This document shows, piece after piece, positions 15,240 through 23,501 of a stretch of DNA of 38,432 bases. The number at the start of each line of letters is the position of its first letter. Position 1 is the stretch's first letter. Below the pieces are notes generated by a model, which saw nothing but the letters and a program-made list of their open reading frames with translations, did not search any database and was not told where the DNA came from. The DNA comes from Trueperaceae bacterium. GTDB taxonomy: Bacteria; Deinococcota; Deinococci; Deinococcales; Trueperaceae. The stretch covers positions 1-38,432 of the forward strand of contig DASVDQ010000046.1 of the NCBI GenBank assembly GCA_036381035.1. The letters are read 5' to 3'. Made by a program: the position numbers and the translations under genes.

Positions 15240-16309
15240 CCGAGGCGTCCACGACCGCCGCCGACGCCGGGGCGGGCCGGCGGACGGGCCGCGCCCTCGT
15301 GCTGCCCGCCTCGCTGGCCGCCCTGGCGGCGGTGCTGCTGCTGGCCGGCGCCGTCGGCAGCGCCGACCTGGAGCCGCGTCACCTCGTGACGGCCGTCGCC
15401 AAGAGCCTGCGCGGCGAGGACCTCGCGCCCCTCGAGACGATCGCCTGGCGCATCCGCCTGCCGCGCGTGCTGCTGGCGGGCCTCACCGGCGCCGGGCTGT
15501 CGCTGGCCGGCGCGCTCTTCCAGGGCGTGTTCCGCAACCCTCTCGCCGACCCTTACCTGATCGGCACGGCCAGCGGCGCGGGCTTCGGCGCCGTGCTCGT
15601 CTTCACGCTCGCCGCCTCGTTCCCCCCGCTGGCGGCCGTCGGCGCCCCCGTGGTCGCCTTCCTGTTCGCGCTGCTCACGGTCCTGCTCGTGACCATGCTC
15701 GCCAGCGACGTCGGCGGCGTGCCCACGGTGCGGCTGATCCTCGCCGGCGTGGTCGTCGGCGCCGTGTTCACCGCCGCCACGTCGTTCCTGCTCGTCGCCG
15801 CCCGCGAGCAGAGCGCGGGCATCCTCAGCCGGCTCCTGGGCGGGTTCGGCTTCGCGAGCTGGGGCAGCGTGGCGGCCCTGGCGGTCTTCACGCTCCCCGC
15901 CCTGCTCGTGGCTCGCGCCCTGGCCCGGGCCCTCGACCTGTTCCAGCTCGGCGAGCGCGGGGCCGCTCTCCTCGGCCTGCCCGTCGAGGCCGTGAAGCTG
16001 CTCCTGCTGGCCCTCGCCACGCTGGTCACGGCCGCCGCCGTGAGCGTGGCCGGCATCATCGGCTTCGTGGGGCTGATGGTGCCGCACGCGGCGCGGCTGG
16101 CGACGGGCCCGGCGCACGCCCGCCTGCTGCCGCTGGCGGTCGTGTGGGGCGCGGCGTTCATGGTGCTGGCCGACCTGCTGGCCCGCACGCTTATCGCGCC
16201 CGTGGAGGTGCCCGTCGGCATCGTCACGGCCCTCACCGGCGGACCGTTCTTCCTGTGGCTGCTGAGGCGGTCGCGGCGCGGCGGCGGCGCGGCGGGGGCG
16301 GGGGCGTGA
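15236..16309 (+). CDS. btuC: Cobalamin ABC transporter permease (FecCD/BtuC family)
   Basis: Membrane channel of the B12 importer, about nine to ten membrane helices. Family motifs are RIRLPRVLLAGLTGAGLSLA, GVFRNPLADPYLIGTASGAG, and near the C terminus VAGIIGFVGLMVPHAARL followed by EVPVGIVTALTGGPFFLWLL. No ATG, GTG or TTG exists between the btuF stop and residue 21 of this frame. The start is therefore placed at CTG 15236, overlapping the btuF stop as CTGA. The alternative is GTG 15299, which would give a 337-residue product starting directly in the first helix. The C terminus overlaps btuD as GTGA. Confidence 0.88.
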   Translation: MTEASTTAADAGAGRRTGRALVLPASLAALAAVLLLAGAVGSADLEPRHLVTAVAKSLRGEDLAPLETIAWRIRLPRVLLAGLTGAGLSLAGALFQGVFRNPLADPYLIGTASGAGFGAVLVFTLAASFPPLAAVGAPVVAFLFALLTVLLVTMLASDVGGVPTVRLILAGVVVGAVFTAATSFLLVAAREQSAGILSRLLGGFGFASWGSVAALAVFTLPALLVARALARALDLFQLGERGAALLGLPVEAVKLLLLALATLVTAAAVSVAGIIGFVGLMVPHAARLATGPAHARLLPLAVVWGAAFMVLADLLARTLIAPVEVPVGIVTALTGGPFFLWLLRRSRRGGGAAGAGA

Positions 16310-17148
16310 ACGCGTCGCCGGCCGCCGGCCGGCCGGCGGCCCCGCGCCCCGGGAGTCTGCGGGCCGGCGCGCTCGAGGCCGAGCGGGTCGTCGCCGGCTA
16401 CCCCGTGCCGCCCGGCCAGGCGCGTCGCCCGGCGCTCGCCGGCGTGAGCCTGCGCCTGTCGCCCGGCGAGTTCGTGGGCCTCATAGGGCCCAACGGCTCG
16501 GGGAAGACGACGCTGCTGCGCCTGCTGACGCGCCAGCTCGCCCCCGACTCGGGCAGCGTGCTGCTGGGCGGGCGTCCGCTGGCCTCGTTCGGCCGCTTCG
16601 AGCTCGCCAGGCACGTCGCCGTCGTGGCGCAGGAGCCGGAGGTGCCGGTGGGCTTCACCGTGCGCGAGACGGTGGCGATGGGCAGGGCGCCGCACGTGGG
16701 CCTGTTGGGCTCGTCCGGTCCCGAGGACGACCGCGCCGTCGAAGCCGCCCTCGCCTCCACGGGCACGCTGGCGTTGGCCGAGCGCCGCATCGAGTCGCTC
16801 TCCGGCGGGGAGCGGCAGCGCGCGGTGTTCGCCCGCGCCGTCGCGCAGCGGCCCGACTTCCTGCTCCTCGACGAGCCGACGAACCACCTCGACCTGCGCT
16901 ACCAGGTCGAGCTCCTCGCGCTCGCCCGCGAGCAGGCGGCAGCCGGCGTGGGCGTGCTCGCCGTGCTGCACGACCTGAACCTCGCGGCTCGCGCCTGCGA
17001 CAGGCTCGTGCTGCTGTCGAACGGGAGGGTGGCGGCGGAGGGTCCGCCGGCCGAGGTGCTGAGGCCCGAGCTGCTGGCCGCCATCTACCGGGCCGACATC
17101 GCGGTGCTGTCCTCCGAGGACGGGCCCGTGATCGTGCCGCGGTTCTGA
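16306..17148 (+). CDS. btuD: Cobalamin ABC transporter ATP-binding protein
   Basis: ATPase that powers B12 import, 280 residues. Walker A GPNGSGKTT, Q-loop region VAVVAQEPEVPVG, signature LSGGERQRAVFARA, Walker B FLLLDEPTNHLDLRYQ and the switch histidine in VLHDLNLAARACDRL are all present, in the FepC/BtuD/HemV pattern. The N terminus carries about 25 extra Pro/Ala/Arg residues. GTG 16306 overlaps the btuC stop by four bases. It is the last gene of the riboswitch-controlled operon; no corrinoid salvage or synthesis gene follows. Confidence 0.93.
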   Translation: MNASPAAGRPAAPRPGSLRAGALEAERVVAGYPVPPGQARRPALAGVSLRLSPGEFVGLIGPNGSGKTTLLRLLTRQLAPDSGSVLLGGRPLASFGRFELARHVAVVAQEPEVPVGFTVRETVAMGRAPHVGLLGSSGPEDDRAVEAALASTGTLALAERRIESLSGGERQRAVFARAVAQRPDFLLLDEPTNHLDLRYQVELLALAREQAAAGVGVLAVLHDLNLAARACDRLVLLSNGRVAAEGPPAEVLRPELLAAIYRADIAVLSSEDGPVIVPRF

Positions 17149-17155
17149 TGGACGC

Positions 17156-17173
17156 GGCCCGCGTGCGCGGGCC
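17156..17173 (+). terminator. Hairpin after the btuFCD operon
   Basis: GGCCCGC (17156-17162) and GCGGGCC (17167-17173) form a perfect seven-pair stem around GTGC, eight bases after the btuD stop, in the 77-base space before the convergent glycosyltransferase gene. There is no T tract, so the call rests on position and stem strength. Confidence 0.45.
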
Positions 17174-17225
17174 CCTGCTCGCTCCGCGCGGCGCCCTCCG
17201 CCCCGGGCCTGCGCCGGGGAGCCTC

Positions 17226-18371
17226 CTAGAACCTGCTCGGCGGGTCGAAGCGGCGGTGCACCCTGACCGCCAGCTCGTAGAACCCGACGAGGGCCGCGGT
17301 GGCGGCGCGCCAGGAGTGGCGCTCCATGTCGCGCCGCGCCCGCTCGCCCAGGCGGCGCCGCAGCTCGCGGTCGCCGAGGAGCCGCCTCACCTGGCGGGTC
17401 AGGTCGCCGAGGTCGAGCGGCGTGAACAGCAGGCCGTTGACCTCGTGCTCGATGACGTCCGGGATGCCGCCGGCCCGCGCGCCCACGGCCGGCACGCCGC
17501 TCGCCATCGCCTCCATGGCCACGAAGCCGAGGGTCTCGGTGTCGGAAGGGAACACGAAGACGTCGGCGCTGGCGTAGGCCGCGGCCAGCTCGGTGCCGGC
17601 CATGTAGCCGGTGAAGACGGTGTTCGTGCCGGCGAACCTCTGCCGCAGCTCGGCCTCGGCCGGGCCGGAGCCGATGAGCGCCAGGCGCACGCCGGGGATC
17701 TGCGTGACCGGCGCGTAGAGCCAGTCGATGCGCTTCTCGAACGACAGCCGGCTGACGCACACCAGCAGGGGCGCGTCTGGGTGGCCGCCGGTGAGGCGCT
17801 CGCGCATCTCGCGCGTGGCCCGCTCCGGCCTGAAGAGGTCGGTGTCCACGGCCTTCGGCCACAGGCGCACGCGCTCGATCCCGAGGCCCCGCGCCGACTC
17901 CATCATCGGCCGGCTCGTCACGAGGTTCACGTGGGCCTGGTTGTGCACGTCGCGCAGGAAGCGCGCGCCCGGGCGGCTGAGCATGGGGAGCTTGAGGTGC
18001 CTGGCGTACTGCGTGAGGTCGGTGTGGTAGCTGGCCAGCAGCGGCAGGTTGCGCTGCTTCGCTATGGCCGTGCCCCACAGGCCGAGCACGACCGGGTTCA
18101 CGACGTGGACGATGTCGGGCTCGAAGCGGTCCAGCTCGCGGCCCAGGCGCGGGCGCGGCAGGCCGAGGAACAGCTCGGGGTACCAGGGCTTGAACGACAG
18201 CGCGGGCACCGCGACGACGCGGTGCCCGGCGTAGGTCTCGGGCGGCTCGTGGGGCGCGAAGACGAGGGCCTCGTGGCCGAGGACGGCCAGCTGCTCGAGC
18301 GTGCGCGCCAGCCGCGTGACGATGCCGTCGATCTTCGGCAGGAACGTCTCGGTGAAGAACGCTACGCGCAC
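17226..18371 (-). CDS. sqdX: Sulfoquinovosyltransferase-like GT4 glycosyltransferase
   Basis: A 381-residue GT-B retaining glycosyltransferase (family GT4). It resembles plant SQD2 and cyanobacterial SqdX, which move sulfoquinovose from UDP-sulfoquinovose to diacylglycerol to make the sulfolipid SQDG. Shared segments include FTETFLPKIDGIVTRLARTL, PDIVHVVNPVVLGLWG, ASYHTDL, VRLWPKAVDTDLFRP, VCVSRLSFEKRIDWL, NTVFTGYMAGTELAAAYASA and the EX7E motif in DTETLGFVAMEAMASGVPAV. Taken alone, mannosyl or glucosyl transfer to lipid would also be possible. The gene 36 bases upstream encodes UDP-sulfoquinovose synthase, which makes the SqdX assignment likely. The start is GTG with a weak GAGG upstream. 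Confidence 0.82.
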   Translation of the reverse strand: MRVAFFTETFLPKIDGIVTRLARTLEQLAVLGHEALVFAPHEPPETYAGHRVVAVPALSFKPWYPELFLGLPRPRLGRELDRFEPDIVHVVNPVVLGLWGTAIAKQRNLPLLASYHTDLTQYARHLKLPMLSRPGARFLRDVHNQAHVNLVTSRPMMESARGLGIERVRLWPKAVDTDLFRPERATREMRERLTGGHPDAPLLVCVSRLSFEKRIDWLYAPVTQIPGVRLALIGSGPAEAELRQRFAGTNTVFTGYMAGTELAAAYASADVFVFPSDTETLGFVAMEAMASGVPAVGARAGGIPDVIEHEVNGLLFTPLDLGDLTRQVRRLLGDRELRRRLGERARRDMERHSWRAATAALVGFYELAVRVHRRFDPPSRF

Positions 18372-18407
18372 GCCTCGCGCCCTCGGGCCGCCGGCCCCCT
18401 CCGGACG

Positions 18408-19628
18408 TCAGCCGGCGGTGACGGTCTCGCGGCGCTGCGCGAGCTTCGGGTCCCCCGGCCGGTTGTCGCGCGTCCAGGTGCTCGTGCAGGGGATCTTGTC
18501 GAGGTCGGCGCGGTCGGCGTAACGCCTGGCGACCTCGGCGACCTCCACGAGCAGGCCTTCGGCCAGCGTCGTGGGTTCCAGGCCCAGGTCGAGGAACGTG
18601 TCGTTGCTCGCGTGGAGGTCGTTCTCGGCGTCCTCCTTGCGCGGGTTCGGCACGTAGGCCAGCTCCGCGCCGGTGATCCTGCTGATGAGCTGCGCCAGGT
18701 CGCGGACGCGGTGCGTCTCGGTCATCTGGTTGATGATCTTCACGCGGTCGCCCCGCTGCGGCGGGTTCTCGAGCGCGAGCTGGACGCACTTCACGGTGTC
18801 GCGGATGTGTATGAACGCGCGCGTCTGGCCGCCGGTGCCGTGCACGGTGAGCGGGTAGCCCACCGCCGCCTGCATGAGGAAGCGGTTGAGGACGGTGCCG
18901 TAGTCGCCGTCGTAGTCGAAGCGGTTGATGAGCCGCTCGTCGAGGCTCGACTCGGGCGTGTTCGTGCCCCACACGATGCCCTGGTGCAGGTCGGTGATGC
19001 GCAGGCGGTCGTTCTTCGCGTAGTAGGCGAAGAGGACCTGGTCGAGGCACTTCGTCATGTGGTAGACGCTGCCGGGGTTCGGGGGGTAGAGGAACTGCTG
19101 CTCGACCTCGCCGCCGTCGTCGGTGCGCACGATGACGTCGAGGTACCCCTCGGGGATCTTCATGCCGGCCGTGCCGTAGCCGTAGACGCCCATCGTGCCG
19201 AGGTGGACGACGTGGACGTCGAGGCCCGACTCCACGACCGCCGCCAGCAGGTTGTGCGTGGCGTTGACGTTGTTGTCGACGGTGTAGCGCTTGTGCCAGC
19301 TCGACTTCATCGAGTACGGCGCGGCGCGCTGCTCGGCGAAGTGGACGACGGCGTCCGGCCGCTCGGTCCTGATCAGCTCGAGCAGGCGCGCGTAGTCCTG
19401 CGCCACGTCCACGCGCACGAAGCGCATGGTCCTGCCGGTCAGCTCGCGCCACGCCGCGAGGCGCTCGCCCATCGGCCGGATCGGGGTCAGGCTCCCCGCC
19501 TCGAGCTCGTTGTCGATGTTGCGGCGGGAGAGGTTGTCGAGGATCACGACGTCGTGACCGAGGTTGCTGAGGTGCAGGCTGGTCGGCCAGCCGCAGAAGC
19601 CGTCACCTCCGAGTACGAAGACCTTCAT
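18408..19628 (-). CDS. sqdB: UDP-sulfoquinovose synthase
   Basis: NAD-dependent short-chain dehydrogenase/reductase that converts UDP-glucose and sulfite to UDP-sulfoquinovose, the head-group donor of sulfolipid. The protein (406 residues) opens with VFVLGGDGFCGWPTSLHLS, the characteristic SqdB/SQD1 NAD-binding sequence. It continues with DNLSRRNID, HFAEQRAAPYSM, HLGTMGVYGYG, the catalytic Tyr-Lys pair in VYHMTKCLDQ, DLHQGIVWGTNTPE, and HGTGGQTRAFIHIRDTVKC. These features separate it from UDP-glucose epimerases. CTGGAGGAACTG directly precedes the ATG. It is the middle gene of a leftward set of three. I see no sulfite-supplying gene nearby. Confidence 0.93.
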   Translation of the reverse strand: MKVFVLGGDGFCGWPTSLHLSNLGHDVVILDNLSRRNIDNELEAGSLTPIRPMGERLAAWRELTGRTMRFVRVDVAQDYARLLELIRTERPDAVVHFAEQRAAPYSMKSSWHKRYTVDNNVNATHNLLAAVVESGLDVHVVHLGTMGVYGYGTAGMKIPEGYLDVIVRTDDGGEVEQQFLYPPNPGSVYHMTKCLDQVLFAYYAKNDRLRITDLHQGIVWGTNTPESSLDERLINRFDYDGDYGTVLNRFLMQAAVGYPLTVHGTGGQTRAFIHIRDTVKCVQLALENPPQRGDRVKIINQMTETHRVRDLAQLISRITGAELAYVPNPRKEDAENDLHASNDTFLDLGLEPTTLAEGLLVEVAEVARRYADRADLDKIPCTSTWTRDNRPGDPKLAQRRETVTAG

Positions 19629-19698
19629 CAGTTCCTCCAGGCGCGGTCCGGCGCTTCGCCGGAGGCTGGCCCGCCGGGGCCGGCCCGCCGCGAACGCC

Positions 19699-20949
19699 TC
19701 ATTCCGGTCGAGCGGAGAGCGCGCGCAGCAGGAGCCGCCAGCGGCGCCTCACGATGCTGCGACGGTAGCCTACCGCGCCGGCGCGCCAGTCCGCAGGCGC
19801 GACCCAGGACCACAGGACCGCGGTGGCGATGAGCCAGGGGTGCAGCAGCGCCCAGGCGAGCGCCGTGAGCCCGCCGAGGTAGGGGCGTCCCAGCTGCCGC
19901 GCGCCCACGGTCATGCCGACGACCATGGCGGCGGTCTGCGTCGCGTAGCAGCCCAGCACGACGGGCGCCAGCTCCGGTGCGAGCGGCAGGGCGAGGACGG
20001 AGGCGACGACCGCGAGGCTCTCGAACCCGAGCACGACGAGCCCGAGGAGGAACGCCGGCCGGTAGTGGACGGCGTGCCGGTAGCGGGAGACCCAGCGGCT
20101 GCGCTGCCTCAGGAAGCGGAGCGGTCCGCCGGCGCTGGCGGTGACGGCCCTGGCGTCCGGCTCGTCCGCGAACACGACCCGCGCGCCGGGCAGGGCGCCG
20201 AGGCGCTGGGCCAGGAGGTCCTCGTCGCCCGACGGCGCCCTGGCCGAGGCGCCGAAGCCGCCGGCCGCCTCCAGCGCGCTGCGGAGGTAGGCCTGGTTGT
20301 TGGCCGACGAGGCGAAGGCGTGGCCGTGGCGCAGCAGGGAGCGCGAGACCAGCATCAGCGAGAACCAGTCCGCGGCCTCGAAGAGCCGCCAGAACGGCGT
20401 GCGGCGCGTGAGCTCACCGGGCGGCAGCGTCTCGACGAAGCCGCACACCATGACGACGCCAGGCGTGAACCGGCGCACCAGCGCGCTGACCCACCCGGGC
20501 GAGAAGCCGCAGTCGGCGTCGGTGGTCGCGATGACCTCCCCGCGCGAGGCGGCCACGCCGGCCATGACGGCGTTCACCTTCGGCGCGTAGCGGCGGCTCG
20601 GCTCCCTCACGCGCACGAGGCGGAAGCGCGGGTCCTCGGCGGCGAAGCGCTCGACGACCGCGGCGGTGCCGTCGGTCGAGCGGTCGTCGACGATCACGAA
20701 CTCGATGGGCCCGGGGTAGTCCAGGCGGGCCAGGCTCGCGAGCGTGCGCGGCAGACGCGCCTCCTCGTCGTGGGCTGGTACGACCACGGACACGGACGGG
20801 GTGGGGGAGGAGAGGCGCCAGCGCGGGTCGGCCGAGGCGCGGCGCCCGCGCGGCTCGTCGGGCCGGAACATGCCCCAGATCACCCACGCCTGGGCCGCGA
20901 CCAGCGGCACGGCCAGGAGCAGGAGCGCTGCTGCGAGGACCTGGGCCAT
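19699..20949 (-). CDS. Membrane family-2 glycosyltransferase
   Basis: A 416-residue GT2 enzyme with an N-terminal membrane helix (about 1-28) and three C-terminal helices. The cytoplasmic domain has SVSVVVPAHDEEARLPRTL, FVIVDDRSTDGT, the DXD-like TTDADCGFSPGWV, the acceptor-side GDEDLLAQRL and the QXXRW motif in QRSRWVSRY. This is the pattern of processive or lipid-linked GT2 enzymes. Acceptor and sugar are unknown. It is the first gene of the run leading into sqdB and sqdX, so a role in envelope glycolipids is plausible. ATG 20949 is chosen because a longer frame (to 21123) would cross the promoter and the divergent helicase gene. Confidence 0.85.
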   Translation of the reverse strand: MAQVLAAALLLLAVPLVAAQAWVIWGMFRPDEPRGRRASADPRWRLSSPTPSVSVVVPAHDEEARLPRTLASLARLDYPGPIEFVIVDDRSTDGTAAVVERFAAEDPRFRLVRVREPSRRYAPKVNAVMAGVAASRGEVIATTDADCGFSPGWVSALVRRFTPGVVMVCGFVETLPPGELTRRTPFWRLFEAADWFSLMLVSRSLLRHGHAFASSANNQAYLRSALEAAGGFGASARAPSGDEDLLAQRLGALPGARVVFADEPDARAVTASAGGPLRFLRQRSRWVSRYRHAVHYRPAFLLGLVVLGFESLAVVASVLALPLAPELAPVVLGCYATQTAAMVVGMTVGARQLGRPYLGGLTALAWALLHPWLIATAVLWSWVAPADWRAGAVGYRRSIVRRRWRLLLRALSARPE

Positions 20950-20983
20950 GGGGCGACCGGCTCCGGGAGCCTCGGTCGCCACG

Positions 20984-20992
20984 AGTGTAACA
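20984..20992 (-). promoter_or_regulatory. Extended -10 promoter of the sulfolipid gene cluster
   Basis: On the minus strand TGT followed by TACACT makes an extended -10 box. Transcription would start near 20978 and give a leader of about 30 bases before ATG 20949, with GGAG in it. It lies back-to-back with the helicase promoter. Confidence 0.5.
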
Positions 20993-21010
20993 GGGCCGGG
21001 AGCGGCGCGG

Positions 21011-21016
21011 TACGCT
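21011..21016 (+). promoter_or_regulatory. -10 box for the helicase gene
   Basis: TACGCT is followed by nine bases and GTG 21026, with no Shine-Dalgarno sequence, consistent with a leaderless or nearly leaderless transcript. Confidence 0.45.
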
Positions 21017-21025
21017 CGCCGCGTC

Positions 21026-23386
21026 GTGAGCGATGACGTGCTGGAGCCGGCGCCCCCCGCCGGCGGGGCGCCGGACGCGACGGCCGCGCCGGGGGCCGTG
21101 ACCAGCTTCCACGCGCTCCTCACCTCGCTGCCCGACTACGAGGGCCAGGTCGCGGCCTACACCTTCTTCCCGCCGCGACGCGGCGCCGTGGAGGAGGGCT
21201 ACGCCGGACCGTACGCGCCCGAGCTGCGGCGGCTCGGCGTCGTCCCCTACGGACATCAGGCGGCGGCGCTGCGGGCCCTGGGCTCCGGCGAGGACGTCGT
21301 CGTCGCCACCCCCACGGCGTCGGGCAAGTCGCTGGTCTTCCAGGTGCCGCTCGCCGCCGCCGTGTCGCGGGGCGGCACCGGCGTGGTGCTCTACCCCACG
21401 AAGGCGCTGGCCCACGACCAGCTCGGCCGGCTGAGGGCCCTCTACGCGTCACTGCGTGGGCCCGGCGCCCCCGAGCCGGAGGCGGCGATCGCCACCTACG
21501 ACGGCGACACCGCCACCGAGCGCCGCGCGACCGTGAGGGAGGGCGTCCGCGTGGCGCTCACGAACCCCGACATGCTGCACTACGGCGTCCTGCCCTACCA
21601 CGAGCGCTGGGCCGCCTTCCTCGGCTCCCTCGAGCTCGTCGTGCTCGACGAGCTGCACGCCTACCGCGGCGTGCTGGGCACGCACGTGGCGAACGTGGTG
21701 CGCCGGCTGCTGCGGCTCGCCGCGCGCTACGGCGCGAGCCCGCGCGTGGTGTGCGCCAGCGCCACCGTGGGCAACCCGGGCGAGCACGCCGCGCGCCTCA
21801 CCGGCCGGTCGTTCACCGTCGTCGACGCCGACGACGCGCCGGCGGCGGCCCGCGAGTTCGTGGTCTGGAAGCCGCCCTCCACCCAGGACGGCCGCCGGCG
21901 TAGCGCCAACTCCGAGGCGGCGCGGCTCGCCGCTGCGTTCGCCGCGCGCGGCGTGAAGAGCATCTTCTTCTGCAACTCCCGCAAGGCCGCCGAGCTGGTG
22001 CGGCGCTACGCCGCCCAGCAGCTGCCGCCCGAGCTGGAGAGGCGCGTCGGCTCGTACCGCGCCGGCTACACGGCCGAGGACCGCCGGGCGCTGGAGCAGG
22101 CGTTCCGCGCCGGCGAGGTGACCGTCCTCACCGCCACCAGCGCGCTGGAGCTGGGCATGGACGTGGGCGGCGTCGACGCCGTCGTGATGGTCGGCTACCC
22201 CGGCTCGAAGATGGCGCTGTGGCAGCGCGCCGGACGCGCCGGGCGGGGCGGCCGGCGGTCGCTGGCCCTGCTGATCCCCGCCGCCGACCCGCTCGACGAG
22301 TACTACCTCACCCACCCTGACCGGCTCGTCGAGGGGCCGGTCGAGAACGCCGTCGCCGACCCCCACAACCGCGTCGTGCACCCGCTGCACGTCGCCTGCG
22401 CGGCCGCGGAGGCGCCGGTGCGGGAGGGCGAGGAGCTGCTGGCGCCTTGGCTCGACCTGGCCGACGTGCCCGGCCTGCACGAGACGCCCCGTGGCTGGGT
22501 GCACCGGGGGCGCTACCCGCACCGGCGCGTGAGCCTGCGCGGCACCGGCGGCAGGCTGATCAGGCTTAAGGACGGGGCGGGGAAGACGCTGGGCGTGAGC
22601 GACCTCGGCGCCGCGCTGCGCGAGCTGCACCCCGGTGCCGTCTACCTGCACCAGGGCGAGACGTACCTCGTCGCGAGCCTCGACCTGGAGCGCGGCATCG
22701 CCAGGCTGCTGCCGCACATCGAGGACTACTACACGCAGCCGCGCAGCGAGACCGACATCGAGGTGCTGCGCGTCGTGGCGCGCGGGCGCGGCGCGGTCCC
22801 CGCCGTCGGCGCCGAGGTCGGCTGGCTGCCCCCTGGCGTCGCCCTCGGCGACGTGCGGGTCACGCACACGGTCACCAGCTACGTGCGCAAGCGCTACTTC
22901 TCCGAGGCCGTGATCGAGGAGAGGCCGCTCGACCTGCCGGAGACGAGCTACGTCACGCAGGCCGTCTGGTTCGACGCCGAGGGGCTGGCCGAACCGCCCG
23001 CCGCCGCCGACATGCCCTCGGCCCTGCACGCGCTCGAGCACACGCTGATCCAGCTCCTGCCGGCCTTCGTGCTGTGCGAGCGCGCCGACGTGGGCGGCGT
23101 CTCCTACCCCGTCTACCCGGCCACGGGCGGTCCCCTCGTCTTCGTCTACGACGGCTACCCCGGCGGCGTCGGCTACGCCTGGGCCGGCGCCCACGCCTTC
23201 GCCGACTGGCTGCAGGCCGCGCGCGACCTGCTCCGCGCCTGCGACTGCAAGGACGGCTGCCCCCGCTGCGTGCTCTCCCCGAAGTGCGGGAACGGCAACC
23301 AGTACCTCGACAAGGGGGCGGCGCGCGTCCTCGCCGACGCGCTGCTCGGCCGCCTCGGCGGCGCGTCCGCGGCGCTCACGGCCTGA
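21026..23386 (+). CDS. mrfA: MrfA-like superfamily 2 DNA helicase with zinc-binding tail
   Basis: ATP-dependent helicase of 786 residues related to Bacillus MrfA (YprA) and yeast Hrq1; in Bacillus MrfA acts in repair of mitomycin C damage. Motifs in order are VPYGHQAAALRALGSGEDVV (Q-motif region), ATPTASGKS (Walker A), LYPTKALAHDQ, DEXH box DELH in VVLDELHAYRG, ASATVGN, the second RecA-like domain with SALELGMDVGG and WQRAGRAGRGG, then the DUF1998-type C terminus. The latter ends with four cysteines, Cys739, Cys741, Cys745 and Cys748, in CDCKDGCPRC, the metal-binding pattern that defines the MrfA group. The start is GTG 21026; the frame continues upstream across the divergent promoter and was trimmed. 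Confidence 0.9.
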   Translation: MSDDVLEPAPPAGGAPDATAAPGAVTSFHALLTSLPDYEGQVAAYTFFPPRRGAVEEGYAGPYAPELRRLGVVPYGHQAAALRALGSGEDVVVATPTASGKSLVFQVPLAAAVSRGGTGVVLYPTKALAHDQLGRLRALYASLRGPGAPEPEAAIATYDGDTATERRATVREGVRVALTNPDMLHYGVLPYHERWAAFLGSLELVVLDELHAYRGVLGTHVANVVRRLLRLAARYGASPRVVCASATVGNPGEHAARLTGRSFTVVDADDAPAAAREFVVWKPPSTQDGRRRSANSEAARLAAAFAARGVKSIFFCNSRKAAELVRRYAAQQLPPELERRVGSYRAGYTAEDRRALEQAFRAGEVTVLTATSALELGMDVGGVDAVVMVGYPGSKMALWQRAGRAGRGGRRSLALLIPAADPLDEYYLTHPDRLVEGPVENAVADPHNRVVHPLHVACAAAEAPVREGEELLAPWLDLADVPGLHETPRGWVHRGRYPHRRVSLRGTGGRLIRLKDGAGKTLGVSDLGAALRELHPGAVYLHQGETYLVASLDLERGIARLLPHIEDYYTQPRSETDIEVLRVVARGRGAVPAVGAEVGWLPPGVALGDVRVTHTVTSYVRKRYFSEAVIEERPLDLPETSYVTQAVWFDAEGLAEPPAAADMPSALHALEHTLIQLLPAFVLCERADVGGVSYPVYPATGGPLVFVYDGYPGGVGYAWAGAHAFADWLQAARDLLRACDCKDGCPRCVLSPKCGNGNQYLDKGAARVLADALLGRLGGASAALTA

Positions 23387-23484
23387 GCTCGCGGCGCGTG
23401 GGGGGCGCCACCGCCTCGCTCCGCGCCGGGCGCGCCAGCGCCGCAGGCCCGGGCTCCCGGCGCGTCCACCGGCGCTCGGGGCCG

Positions 23485-23493
23485 TGCTAGTCT
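23485..23493 (+). promoter_or_regulatory. Extended -10 promoter for a leaderless mRNA
   Basis: TGC followed by TAGTCT ends eight bases before GTG 23502. It is the same nine-base box as the one in front of the zapE-like gene. It fixes the start at 23502 and excludes the in-frame GTG at 23484. Confidence 0.65.
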
Positions 23494-23501
23494 CCCGTTC
23501 C

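Noticed and set aside
15553-19452. Very long minus-strand frame (about 1299 codons)
   Set aside because: It runs antisense to btuC and btuD and through sqdX and sqdB in another frame. The translation is Arg/Ala/His-rich with no domains, the usual product of high GC.
17148-19832. Long plus-strand frame (about 894 codons)
   Set aside because: Antisense to sqdX and sqdB, both of which have strong family motifs; composition is typical of a GC-driven shadow.
20950-21123. Longer N terminus for the GT2 gene
   Set aside because: It would cross its own promoter and the divergent helicase start. The first membrane helix begins right after ATG 20949.
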